From Clostridia bacterium (GTDB lineage Bacteria > Bacillota > Clostridia > Oscillospirales > CAG-272), in assembly GCA_017452565.1 (NCBI GenBank), contig JAFTMF010000033.1, forward strand, positions 1 through 10,435: a DNA stretch of 10,435 bases, written 5' to 3'. Positions 1 to 10,079 of the stretch are shown here, in pieces. The notes beneath the pieces are model-generated. The model did no database searches and had not been told where the DNA came from. It was given only the letters and a program-made list of their open reading frames with translations. Every line of letters starts with the position of its first letter. Position 1 is the stretch's first letter. The translations under genes were made by a program, and so were the position numbers.

Positions 1-3425
<3,425 letters not shown>

Positions 3426-3446
3426 AGGAACCTCCTTTCAGAGAAT

Positions 3447-3474
3447 AGTGAAGAGTGAAAAGTGAATAGTGAAG
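3447..3474. repeat. four tandem 7-base AGTGAAN units
   Basis: Read on the plus strand, the mutS-mutL spacer holds AGTGAAG, AGTGAAA, AGTGAAT and AGTGAAG back to back. On the transcribed strand this is a run of TTCACT-type heptads. Similar TTCACT-rich runs are familiar to me from clostridial intergenic DNA, but I cannot check copy number here. The run begins nine bases upstream of the mutL ribosome binding site, so it lies in the mutS-mutL transcript. It is far too short and regular for a CRISPR array, and its function is unknown. Confidence 0.8.
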
Positions 3475-3484
3475 AGGTAAGGTA

Positions 3485-3507
3485 GTTTTTCGGCTTTGCC
3501 GAAAAAC
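3485..3507. repeat. palindrome in the mutS-mutL spacer
   Basis: GTTTTTCGGC, a TTT loop and GCCGAAAAAC form a perfect 10-base-pair stem. It starts six bases after the mutS stop codon in the reading direction. The arm following the loop is A-rich rather than U-rich on either strand, and no U-run follows it, so it is not a standard intrinsic terminator. In RNA it would be a stable stem between mutS and mutL that could protect or set a processing point for the upstream message. It could also be one part of a dispersed repeat together with the neighbouring heptads. Confidence 0.75.
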
Positions 3508-3513
3508 AAATGA

Positions 3514-6096
3514 TTAGCCTTTGTCAAGCAGTTGCTTGAGTTCCCAGATGAGATTGAAGGCTTCCATCGGAGTCATTTGGTTGATGTCAAGGGAGCGGAT
3601 GCGGTCCTTGATTTCGCCGCCGATATAGTCTTCGATGGAGAAAGACTCGATGGTGTCCTCCTGCTTTTTCTTTTTGGGAGTGGTGAGTGTGCCGCCTTCG
3701 TTGAGGGTGGCAAGCACTTCCTTGGCTCGGCGGATGACCTCACGGGGCACGCCTGCCAGCGAGGCGACCTCGATGCCATAGCTGTCGTCAGCCGCTCCCC
3801 GCACGATCTTGCGGAGGAAGATGACGCCGTCCCCTTTCTTGCGGGCGGTGATGTGATAGTTCACCACGCCGGGGAGGGTGTTGGCCAGCTCGGTGAGCTC
3901 GTGATAGTGGGTAGCGAAAAGGGCACGGGCGCCGATCTTCTTGCCTGCGGTGTATTCTGCAATGGCGCGCGCCATAGACATACCGTCGAAGGTGGAGGTG
4001 CCTCTGCCGATCTCATCGTAGATGATCAGCGAGCGGCGGGTAGCGTTCTTCAGAATATAGGCTACCTCGTTCATCTCCAGCATAAAGGTGGACTGTCCCG
4101 ATGCCAAATCATCGGATGCGCCCACACGGGTGAAGAGACGATCCACGATGCCGATCCGTGCCTCTGCGGCAGGGACGAAGGAGCCGATTTGTGCCATCAG
4201 CACGATGAGTGCAGTCTGGCGCATATAGGTGGACTTACCTGCCATATTGGGGCCGGTAATGATAAGCAGCTTGTTCTGCTCGATATCCAGCAGGGTATCG
4301 TTGGGGACGAAATCGCTGCCCACGAACTGCTCTACTACGGGATGGCGGCCGTCCTTGATCTGGACTGTGAAGCCGATATCCACCTCGGGGCAGTTGTAGC
4401 CCTGCTTAGCGGCAACCAGCGCAAGGGAACGGTACACGTCCACCTTGGCAATAATTTCCGCTGCCTTCTGAATGCGGCGGACGTTTTCGGTGAGCTTGTC
4501 CCGCAGTTTTTGGAAGATGCTGTACTCGATTGCGCAGATCTTGTCGTTTGCGCCCAAGATGGTAGTTTCCAGCTGCTTCAGCTCTTCGGTGATGTAGCGC
4601 TCACCGTTTGCCAGCGTTTGCTTGCGGATCCACTCACGGGGAACGTCGGGAAGATTGGATTTGGATACCTCGATATAGTAACCGAAGACACGATTGTAGC
4701 CGATCTTCATATTCTTGATACCGGTGGCTTCCTTCTCCCGCTCCTCGATGCCTGCAAGGTAGTCCTTGGAGTTGGTGAGAATATCACGGAGCCGATCCAG
4801 CTCTGCGTTCACCCCTGCGCGGATGAAGCCGCCCTCTCGTACCGAGAAGGGAGGATCTTCTACGATGGTTGCATTGATCAGAGCGGTGATGTCCTCGACG
4901 GAATCGGCGGCAGCCACTACTTCCCGCAGCTCGTCGCTCTTGCAGGATGCCATCAGCTTTTGGATGATCGGCAGCACCGACAGCGTGCGGGCAATGGCAA
5001 CCATATCCTTGCCGCCTGCAGTGCCGTTGACTACACGGGTCATCAGACGCTCCAGGTCCAGCAGGCCCTGCAGAGACTCGGTGAGCTCATCCCGCAGAAC
5101 GAAATCGTCGAACAGCTCCTTCACCGCAGCCTGACGGCGCAAAATCAGCGGCACCTGTCTCAGCGGCTGTTCAATCCAGCCTCTGAGCATTCGGGCACCC
5201 ATAGACGTTTCGGTTTTATCCAGTACCCAAAGGAGGGAGCCTCTCTTTTCTCGTGAGCGGAGCGTCTCGGTAAGCTCCAGATTGCGGCGGGTATTTACGT
5301 CCATCTCCAGATACTGACCGCCCTCGTAGAAGAGAGGACGCTTCAGATAAGAGAGGTCGGTTTTCTGCGTATCGTCAATGTAGGAGATCAGACCTGCCAG
5401 CGCAGAGAGAACGGGATCTGCCACCTCTGCCAGTTCATCCTCCGAAAATTGGAAGAGGGAGCGGAGAAAGTCCTTGCCGTCTACCGCAACGAAGCGATCC
5501 GCATAGGTGGCGTTTACCACCGAAGTGAAGCGGAGGGAGAGCATTCCCCGCAAATCCTCCCTCAGTTCTCGGTTGACGAGAATCTCACGGGGAGAGTACA
5601 CCGCCAGTTCGCTGACAATGGCGTCGGGAGCGACATTACAAAGGGTGGCACGGATCTCACCGGTGGAAACGTCGGAAAGAGCGAGCGCAGCCTTCTCGTC
5701 AGACAGCCAAAGTGCGGCGAGATAATTATTCTTGCCCTCGGTCAGCTGTGCAGGATCGGTGACCGTACCGGGGGTGACGATGCGCACTACCTCACGGCGC
5801 ACCAATCCCTTGGCGGTGGCAGGATCTTCGGTTTGCTCGCAAATGACTACGCTGTATCCGCGCTCCACCAGTCTGCCGATATAGGTGTCGGCGGAGTGAT
5901 AGGGAACGCCGCACATAGGTGCACGCTCAGCCTCGCCGCACTGACGGCCGGTAAGGGTCAGCTCCAGCTCTTTGGAGACCAGTTTGGCATCGTCGAAGAA
6001 CATTTCGTAAAAGTCTCCGAGGCGGTAGAACACGATGGCGTCGCCGTATTGTTTTTTGACTTCCAGATACTGTTGCATCATGGGAGAAAGTGCCAT
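3514..6096 (-). CDS. mutS: DNA mismatch repair protein MutS
   Basis: MutS binds mismatches and small loops as a dimeric ATPase clamp and recruits MutL. At 860 residues it has normal family length. The mismatch-reading Phe-X-Glu is in GDFYEMFF (Phe29, Glu31). The connector, lever and clamp domains follow, with the conserved GYNRVFGYYIEV stretch near 466-477. The ABC-type ATPase has Walker A GPNMAGKST (615-623), the signature region SDDLASGQST (661-670), Walker B IIYDEIGRGTST (691-702) and the switch ATHYHE with His730. The C-terminus ends in a short helical tail. The frame stays open 41 codons upstream, but MALSPMMQQY is the usual MutS N-terminus and GAGG at 6102-6105 lies five bases before that ATG, so 6096 is taken as the start. 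It is the first gene of the mutS-mutL-tgt unit. No key residue is missing. Confidence 0.98.
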   Translation of the reverse strand: MALSPMMQQYLEVKKQYGDAIVFYRLGDFYEMFFDDAKLVSKELELTLTGRQCGEAERAPMCGVPYHSADTYIGRLVERGYSVVICEQTEDPATAKGLVRREVVRIVTPGTVTDPAQLTEGKNNYLAALWLSDEKAALALSDVSTGEIRATLCNVAPDAIVSELAVYSPREILVNRELREDLRGMLSLRFTSVVNATYADRFVAVDGKDFLRSLFQFSEDELAEVADPVLSALAGLISYIDDTQKTDLSYLKRPLFYEGGQYLEMDVNTRRNLELTETLRSREKRGSLLWVLDKTETSMGARMLRGWIEQPLRQVPLILRRQAAVKELFDDFVLRDELTESLQGLLDLERLMTRVVNGTAGGKDMVAIARTLSVLPIIQKLMASCKSDELREVVAAADSVEDITALINATIVEDPPFSVREGGFIRAGVNAELDRLRDILTNSKDYLAGIEEREKEATGIKNMKIGYNRVFGYYIEVSKSNLPDVPREWIRKQTLANGERYITEELKQLETTILGANDKICAIEYSIFQKLRDKLTENVRRIQKAAEIIAKVDVYRSLALVAAKQGYNCPEVDIGFTVQIKDGRHPVVEQFVGSDFVPNDTLLDIEQNKLLIITGPNMAGKSTYMRQTALIVLMAQIGSFVPAAEARIGIVDRLFTRVGASDDLASGQSTFMLEMNEVAYILKNATRRSLIIYDEIGRGTSTFDGMSMARAIAEYTAGKKIGARALFATHYHELTELANTLPGVVNYHITARKKGDGVIFLRKIVRGAADDSYGIEVASLAGVPREVIRRAKEVLATLNEGGTLTTPKKKKQEDTIESFSIEDYIGGEIKDRIRSLDINQMTPMEAFNLIWELKQLLDKG

Positions 6097-6221
6097 AATT
6101 ACCTCAACTTCTGTTTGTTTCGTGTGATTTTGATAGAATTTCGCAAATTTCGCAAAATCGGGTGAAAATGATCGGTTGTGTAGGAGCAATCGACCGATCG
6201 CCCTTACAGAACCGTTCATTC
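6097..6221 (-). other. mutS leader region with two small repeats
   Basis: This is the mutS upstream DNA between the proposed terminator and the start codon. It contains an exact tandem duplication of a 9-mer (TTTCGCAAA twice on plus, 6139-6156) and an imperfect inverted repeat with arms GATCGGT (6170-6176) and ACCGATC (6193-6199). The mutS promoter should be here, but I find no convincing -35/-10 pair. The best is TTTTGC, 16 bases, TATCAA on the minus strand, which is weak. No alternative gene is supported. The in-frame codons from 6219 read like non-coding sequence ahead of the true MutS N-terminus. Confidence 0.45.
6139..6156. repeat. tandem 9-mer in the mutS leader
   Basis: Two directly adjacent copies of TTTCGCAAA. 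The unit is nearly self-complementary, with TTT and AAA arms around CGC. The duplication lies about 45-60 bases upstream of the mutS ATG, where a promoter or operator could sit. It may equally be a chance slippage duplication. Confidence 0.6.
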
Positions 6222-6267
6222 AAAAAGGGGGGAGAAGGGAAGTGATCCGCAGGTCGGATCACTTCCC
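6222..6267 (-). terminator. likely terminator of the Gfo/Idh/MocA operon
   Basis: Fourteen bases after the oxidoreductase stop there is a perfect 13-base-pair stem, GGGAAGTGATCCG with CGGATCACTTCCC, around a 5-base loop (6237-6267). Reading on the minus strand it is followed by TTCTCCCCCC and then TTTTT (6226-6222). The U-run is displaced by about ten bases from the stem, which is not ideal. Position, stem strength and the mutS leader starting just beyond it all favour transcription termination. Confidence 0.7.
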
Positions 6268-6281
6268 CGAATGGAATAGAT

Positions 6282-7481
6282 TTATTTTGCGCCGCCGTAG
6301 CTGCCGGAGGTGTCGGCTACCGTCTCGGTAACGTTCTCCTTGCGGCGGGAGGTGGCAATGCGCTTTTTCAGCTCCTCGTAGTACAGCTCCTCGTCGAAGG
6401 GAAGCTCTACGGGTCTGCCAAGCCAAGAGGACAAATGCATTGCGTTGGAGATGGTCAGACCGTTGATGCCCTCCTGACCCTTGGCGATGAGAGGCTCACC
6501 GCGGAGCAGGTGTGCGGCAAAGGCGTTGAACACACCTACGTGCTGGGGAGCGCCGCCCTCGGGAGTGAGGTCGATCCGCTCGTTCTTGGGAGCAGCGAAG
6601 GAGTGAGGCGCCTGATTGGTAAATACAGACTCGGGCATCTCATTCTTCCACATAATCAGTCTGCCGTTCTCGCACAGGAGCTTGCCGCCGTCGCAGAGGA
6701 TTTCCAGACGGTTGGAGCCGGGAGCGTCGCCGGTGGAGGTAATGAACACGCCGGTCGCACCGTTTGCATACTCCGCGTAAGCGGTCACGTCGTCCTCAAC
6801 CTCGATATCGTGCCACTTGCCGTAATGGAGGTGTGCGTCGATCTTCACGGGCATACCGCAAAGCCACTGCCAGAGGTCCAGCTGGTGGGGGCACTGATTC
6901 AGAAGTACGCCGCCGCCTTCACCGCTCCAGGTGGCACGCCATGCGCCGGAATCGTAATACTTCTGAGGACGGTACCAGTTGGTGATGATCCAGTTCACAC
7001 GCTTCATACGGCCCAGCTCACCGGAGTCCAGGATCTCTTTCATCTTGATGTAGAGAGGATCGGTACGCTGGTTGAACATCATCGCAAAGCAAACCTCGGG
7101 GTGTGCATCGGCAACGGCGTTCATTTCCCGAACCGCCTTGGTGTAAACGCCTGCGGGCTTCTCGGACACTACGTGGATGCCGCGCTCGATGGCAGCGATG
7201 ACGTAGGTAGGATGATCGTAGTGAGGAGTCGCAACGGTAACAGCCTCGATCAAACCGCTGTCCAGCATTTCGATGGCATCGGTAAAGCGAGCAACCTTGC
7301 CTTCAATGCCGCGATCAGCCAAACGCTTTTCGCACTCAGCGGCAACCTGTTCTGCACGGTCGGGCTTGATATCGCAGATTGCGGTCAGCTCAAATTCGGG
7401 GCATTCGCCGCTGGTGAACATTCTGGCGTGGCCGGAGCCCATATTACCGACACCGATCACGCCGATTTTAATCTTTTTCAT
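6282..7481 (-). CDS. Gfo/Idh/MocA family NAD(P)-dependent oxidoreductase
   Basis: A cytoplasmic dehydrogenase of 399 residues, normal family length, expected to oxidise a hydroxyl of a sugar, inositol or glycoside using NAD(P). The N-terminal Rossmann fold shows GVGNMG (10-15) and an acidic residue at Asp37 after the second strand (AICDIKP), which suggests NAD preference. EKP at 107-109 supplies the family's conserved Lys108. The C-terminal alpha/beta domain has GGGVLLNQCPHQLDL (189-203) with His199. The residue four before this His, often Asp in the family, is Asn195 here. I recall the LLNQ.PH form as a recurring subgroup variant rather than damage. GGGAGG at 7487-7492, five bases before the ATG, fixes the start. 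It lies 45 bases after the 175-residue protein gene in the same direction and is probably cotranscribed with it and the TIM barrel gene, although a possible -10 lies in the gap. The substrate cannot be read from sequence. Confidence 0.93.
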   Translation of the reverse strand: MKKIKIGVIGVGNMGSGHARMFTSGECPEFELTAICDIKPDRAEQVAAECEKRLADRGIEGKVARFTDAIEMLDSGLIEAVTVATPHYDHPTYVIAAIERGIHVVSEKPAGVYTKAVREMNAVADAHPEVCFAMMFNQRTDPLYIKMKEILDSGELGRMKRVNWIITNWYRPQKYYDSGAWRATWSGEGGGVLLNQCPHQLDLWQWLCGMPVKIDAHLHYGKWHDIEVEDDVTAYAEYANGATGVFITSTGDAPGSNRLEILCDGGKLLCENGRLIMWKNEMPESVFTNQAPHSFAAPKNERIDLTPEGGAPQHVGVFNAFAAHLLRGEPLIAKGQEGINGLTISNAMHLSSWLGRPVELPFDEELYYEELKKRIATSRRKENVTETVADTSGSYGGAK

Positions 7482-7508
7482 AGTAGCCTCCCAAAAAGTA
7501 TATGTAAC

Positions 7509-7514
7509 ATTATA
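7509..7514 (-). promoter_or_regulatory. possible internal -10 ahead of the oxidoreductase gene
   Basis: A perfect TATAAT on the minus strand, 28 bases upstream of the oxidoreductase ATG, would start RNA near 7502 and leave a short leader holding the ribosome binding site. No matching -35 is seen: the hexamer at 17-base spacing reads AGTGGA. The surrounding DNA is A+T-rich, so this could be chance. Confidence 0.25.
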
Positions 7515-7526
7515 ATATTCAATTCA

Positions 7527-8054
7527 TCAGATCCACTCATCAAATTCGTGGAGATACAGCCGATCCTCCGAAGTCGCACGGAGTTTGTCAAGCGCTTCCT
7601 TGGCAAACTGCGGAATATCGCTGCCCAGTGCTAATTTTCCCTCCGTAGAATCATAGAGCAAACCGTCCTCGCCAGCCAGTGCCGACGCCATCAGGAGCGC
7701 GAATGGGAGTTCCAGTGAGCCCATCCCGCAGGCAAAGGTGAGACAGTAACTTCCCGCAGGAGCAGTGAGGGTAGGAGCGGAAGTCTTTTTCTCGAATAAC
7801 CGACGGCGGGGAGAGGGAAGGGTAAACACACGATCTGTCTCGGTCATATCTGCCGTGCAATCGACGACGGCAAGATAAGTGCGCCCATCGGGGAGCAAAC
7901 CGCCGATTTTCGCACACAAGGATGTGCCGGAAAAGTCCGCCGTAAAATCGGGAGCAAGCTCACCGGTCAGACCAAGCTGTTTGCAGGCCTCGGCAAAGGA
8001 CTCAGGGGTGAGCAGGGGAGCCGTTTTCAGATACAGGTTCAGATCGTAGCTCAT
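7527..8054 (-). CDS. uncharacterised 175-residue protein
   Basis: I do not recognise a named family. It begins MSYDLNLYLKTAPLLTPESF and ends in an acidic, aromatic tail (LHEFDEWI). There is no signal peptide, no convincing membrane helix (ALLMASALAG near 120-130 is short) and no obvious catalytic motif. A stretch reading GEDGLLYDSTEGKL follows it. The MSYDL opening together with a late GGxxYDxxxG-like stretch recalls uncharacterised cytosolic proteins I have seen, some near immunity-type genes, but that is a memory and not a search. Its ATG overlaps the stop of the TIM barrel gene (ATGA), with GGAG at 8063-8066, so the two are probably translationally coupled. The oxidoreductase follows after 45 bases. 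Coupling makes it likely to be a real gene serving the same pathway, though it could be a passenger. Composition matches its neighbours. Confidence 0.82.
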   Translation of the reverse strand: MSYDLNLYLKTAPLLTPESFAEACKQLGLTGELAPDFTADFSGTSLCAKIGGLLPDGRTYLAVVDCTADMTETDRVFTLPSPRRRLFEKKTSAPTLTAPAGSYCLTFACGMGSLELPFALLMASALAGEDGLLYDSTEGKLALGSDIPQFAKEALDKLRATSEDRLYLHEFDEWI

Positions 8055-8890
8055 CCAAGTTTCTCCACGATGCCCTTCAGGGAATCAGCTGCCACACGGA
8101 ACGCCTCCTGTGCGCTGGGGTAAGAGAAGGGATCGATATCGGTCTTCTGATCTTCTTCCAAATCGGCAAGACCCTTGAATACGGTGAGGTGGGGCTCCAG
8201 AGAGAGAACCTTACCACCACGTGCGCCGAAATCGGCAATGATGGCAGGCAGATTGCCAAGTCCGCAGCCTGCGGGAACCACTCTGCCGTCAGCCAGTGCA
8301 TCCTTGATGTGGAGATAGGTAGTCCGATCTGCCAGCATTCCCCAAGCCGTAAGAGGATCGACGCCGCACTGAATGAAGTTGGCGGGATCGAATACGCTGC
8401 CCAGCTCGGGAACGGCGGTGAGAATCTCCACGCAGTTCTCGGCGGTGTCGCCGTAAATGCCCTTTTCGTTTTCGTGGCAGAGGAGCACGCCGCTACCCTT
8501 GGCAGTATCTACCAAAGTCTGCAGACGGGAGATGGCTTCTGCCTTGTCGGCATCGGTTTTCACGTCGTAGAAGGAGAAGATACGCATCACCGAAGCCTTG
8601 CAGGTGACGGCGGCATCGAGCAGCCGTTTGAAGCTGTCCAAATGAGGGCCGAAGGGATCGGAGATCTTGATCTTGCCCACGGGAGAGCCGATAGACCAAA
8701 CCGAAAGGCCCGCCTGATCCAGCATATATTTTGCACAGCGAACCTCCTCACGGGTCATAGAGGAAACGTTTCTGCCGTTGACTCCACGCATTTCCAGATG
8801 GGTGATGCCGGACTTGCGCATTGCGTCAATTTGTTCATAGAATAGAGGGCTTGCTTCGTCTGCGAATGCAGAGAAAGTGAACTTGCTCAT
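8051..8890 (-). CDS. sugar phosphate isomerase/epimerase-type TIM barrel protein
   Basis: A 279-residue member of the xylose-isomerase-like (AP endonuclease 2) superfamily, cytoplasmic and metal dependent. These enzymes isomerise, epimerise or eliminate sugars, inosose or keto-sugars. Candidate ligands lie at expected strand ends: Glu33 in HLEMRG, Glu140 in LCHENE, Asp168 in VFDPANF, His194 in YLHIKD and Glu232 in SLEPHL. The frame is open back to 8977, but that extension crosses the promoter, and AAGGAAGG (8899-8906) lies eight bases before the ATG at 8890, so MSKFTFSAFADEA is the N-terminus. It is the first gene of the unit. It overlaps the unknown 175-residue gene by four bases, and a Gfo/Idh/MocA dehydrogenase follows. 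That pairing is typical of inositol and sugar catabolism and of 3-keto-glycoside processing, where the dehydrogenase oxidises a ring hydroxyl and the TIM barrel protein acts on the ketone. The specific reaction is not predictable. Confidence 0.92.
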   Translation of the reverse strand: MSKFTFSAFADEASPLFYEQIDAMRKSGITHLEMRGVNGRNVSSMTREEVRCAKYMLDQAGLSVWSIGSPVGKIKISDPFGPHLDSFKRLLDAAVTCKASVMRIFSFYDVKTDADKAEAISRLQTLVDTAKGSGVLLCHENEKGIYGDTAENCVEILTAVPELGSVFDPANFIQCGVDPLTAWGMLADRTTYLHIKDALADGRVVPAGCGLGNLPAIIADFGARGGKVLSLEPHLTVFKGLADLEEDQKTDIDPFSYPSAQEAFRVAADSLKGIVEKLG

Positions 8891-8898
8891 AATGGATA

Positions 8899-8906
8899 CC
8901 TTCCTT
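8899..8906 (-). promoter_or_regulatory. ribosome binding site deciding the TIM barrel start
   Basis: AAGGAAGG on the minus strand with eight bases to the ATG at 8890. It selects this ATG over the upstream in-frame ATG at 8977, which lies inside the promoter. Confidence 0.8.
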
Positions 8907-8948
8907 AAATAAATAGTACGTAAAAACAGAACATAGTCATACAAAATA

Positions 8949-8977
8949 ATGATAGCATAAAAGCGAAAAAAAGTCAA
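8949..8977 (-). promoter_or_regulatory. sigma-A type promoter of the sugar-module operon
   Basis: Minus-strand TTGACT (8977-8972), a 17-base spacer and TATCAT (8954-8949), with TGC just before the -10 giving an extended -10. Transcription would start near 8942, about 50 bases ahead of the TIM barrel ATG. The spacer opens with a T-run directly after the -35. I see no clear operator or riboswitch in the short leader. Confidence 0.75.
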
Positions 8978-9021
8978 TGGTTTTTAATATAAGGAACGGA
9001 AAAAAGCGAAGATGAAAATAG

Positions 9022-9064
9022 TAAAAAGCAAACGAAAACCGCTCCACGGAATGCCGGGAGCGGT
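9022..9064 (-). terminator. rho-independent terminator after the lipoprotein gene
   Basis: On the minus strand ACCGCTCC (9064-9057) pairs with GGAGCGGT (9045-9038). The 11-base loop can add three more pairs (CGG/CCG) around AATG. The stem runs straight into TTTTCGTTTGCTTTTT. It lies 17 bases after the stop codon. Stem, U-run and position are all canonical. Confidence 0.9.
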
Positions 9065-9080
9065 GATACAATGGGACTGA

Positions 9081-9956
9081 TTAAGAGGAAACTTTAATAA
9101 GCTCGGTGGTATAGGTGTTGGAATACTCGTCAAAATCAATGATGCGCAGGGTGAATTCCAGTGTATCGATTCTGGTAATATTTTGTTTGGTCAGATCATC
9201 CGTAGAGATAGAGATGAAATCATAAGCTTTTTTGCCTACCGGGATCTCGCAAGAGAAAATCGGATCAATTTCAACTCCGTTCACTTTAAAGGAATCCAGC
9301 AGAAGCGTCCAATCGCGCTGGCTATTATTTTCAATGAAAACCTGCACGTTTTGTTGCTTTAAGTCTTTGTTTTCGAGAATGTCTTGAATGATGAAACGTA
9401 TGTTGCTGTCGCTGTAAGCCACAATGCCCAAATCGTTGATGGGCTGCTTGTAATTGGGATCGGCAGTGGTGCTCAGTCGAATGAGATCGGACTCGAACAG
9501 CGTATCATAGCTTTCGGGCTCAACGAATCTCAGCTGAAACTCGATATTCTGAATTACGGTGATATTGCTGGCCTTCATCAGCGTTTCCAGTAGATAGAGC
9601 TTTTCCTGCAGGATTTCACCGGCAGCAACGTCATGATAGAAGACCGCATCAATTACCAGTCCGTTGACAGTCATACTGCCGACGGTAATTTTCAAATCCT
9701 CGGATCGGTTGTTTTCCACGGTGAGCAGCAGGGAAGTTCCCAGCAAAGAGGAATCCTCCAAACTGTTTACGGTGACCTTTACGTCATTTTGATCATAAAT
9801 CACCTGTTCCTTTATGGTAACGGGATCGGCTTCCTCTTGTTTACCGTCGGTGGTAGACTGCTTTTCATTGTCATCGTCCTCCTGTTTGTCCTTGGAGCAA
9901 GACAGCAGAGAAAGGCAAAGGATCATTGCCAAAATCAAAGCAAGCCATTTTTTCAT
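9081..9956 (-). CDS. lipoprotein with two tandem beta-rich repeats, function unknown
   Basis: A 291-residue surface lipoprotein. MKKWLALILAMILCLSLLSC is a type II signal peptide with lipobox LLSC, so Cys20 would be lipidated and the protein anchored outside the membrane. A charged, low-complexity linker (about 21-48) follows. The rest is two copies of one domain, about 50-163 and 176-291. LTVENN (78-83) matches VFIENN (206-211), VNGLVIDAVF (97-106) matches VNGVEIDPIF (225-234), and NITVIQNIEFQLR (131-143) matches NITRIDTLEFTLR (259-271). The pattern suggests an Ig-like beta sandwich of the kind in DUF4352-type clostridial lipoproteins. I cannot name a ligand, and no enzyme motif is visible. 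The start at 9956 rests on AGGAGG (9966-9971) at nine-base spacing. The in-frame ATG at 9977 precedes that site and ATG 9962 is only three bases from it. The gene has its own promoter and terminator and is visibly more A+T-rich than its neighbours. Confidence 0.9.
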   Translation of the reverse strand: MKKWLALILAMILCLSLLSCSKDKQEDDDNEKQSTTDGKQEEADPVTIKEQVIYDQNDVKVTVNSLEDSSLLGTSLLLTVENNRSEDLKITVGSMTVNGLVIDAVFYHDVAAGEILQEKLYLLETLMKASNITVIQNIEFQLRFVEPESYDTLFESDLIRLSTTADPNYKQPINDLGIVAYSDSNIRFIIQDILENKDLKQQNVQVFIENNSQRDWTLLLDSFKVNGVEIDPIFSCEIPVGKKAYDFISISTDDLTKQNITRIDTLEFTLRIIDFDEYSNTYTTELIKVSS

Positions 9957-9965
9957 AAGCATACA

Positions 9966-9971
9966 CCTCCT
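9966..9971 (-). promoter_or_regulatory. ribosome binding site deciding the lipoprotein start
   Basis: AGGAGG on the minus strand, nine bases before the ATG at 9956. It argues against the upstream in-frame ATGs at 9977 and 9962, and the chosen start gives a clean lipoprotein signal peptide beginning MKKWLAL. Confidence 0.85.
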
Positions 9972-9996
9972 GTGCATTATTCAAACTGTAAACATC

Positions 9997-10025
9997 AGTG
10001 TAGCACAATTAGTAAAAAAAGTCAA
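9997..10025 (-). promoter_or_regulatory. sigma-A type promoter of the lipoprotein gene
   Basis: Minus-strand TTGACT (10025-10020), 17-base spacer, TACACT (10002-9997), with TGC immediately before the -10. The predicted start near 9990 leaves a leader of about 34 bases. It is strikingly like the promoter at 8949-8977: both share the first 12 bases, including the T-run, and the TGCTA at the -10. Confidence 0.75.
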
Positions 10026-10027
10026 TA

Positions 10028-10054
10028 CCCAAAAACGCCTCCCGTTTAGGAGCC
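10028..10054 (-). terminator. terminator-like hairpin, weak
   Basis: On the minus strand GGCTCC, TAAACG and GGAGGC are followed by GTTTTTGGG. The stem is only about four to five pairs with one bulge. No minus-strand gene is visible to the right for it to terminate. AAGGCTCC also occurs in the hairpin cassette at 10219-10269, so this may be a decayed repeat fragment rather than a functional terminator. Confidence 0.25.
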
Positions 10055-10079
10055 TTCTCATAAAGATGTTTACAAATTT

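Noticed and set aside
3447..3474. CRISPR array
   Set aside because: Units are seven bases with no spacers and no cas genes nearby.
3485..3507. Intrinsic terminator between mutS and mutL
   Set aside because: The stem is followed by no U-run on either strand, and mutL appears to need read-through from mutS.
3532..5256. Long plus-strand open frame (574 codons) opposite mutS
   Set aside because: It is antisense to a MutS frame with all family motifs, has no recognisable domain and no ribosome binding site; its openness follows from the G+C-rich codon use of the real gene.
6097..6219. 41-residue N-terminal extension of MutS
   Set aside because: MutS proteins begin at the MALSPMMQQY position, a ribosome binding site lies just before it, and the upstream codons overlap leader repeats.
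6435..7634. Plus-strand open frame of 399 codons opposite the oxidoreductase
   Set aside because: Antisense to an intact Gfo/Idh/MocA gene with clear motifs and a strong ribosome binding site; no domain recognised in the plus frame.
8891..8977. 29-residue N-terminal extension of the TIM barrel protein
   Set aside because: It contains the promoter -35 and -10 and lies upstream of the ribosome binding site.
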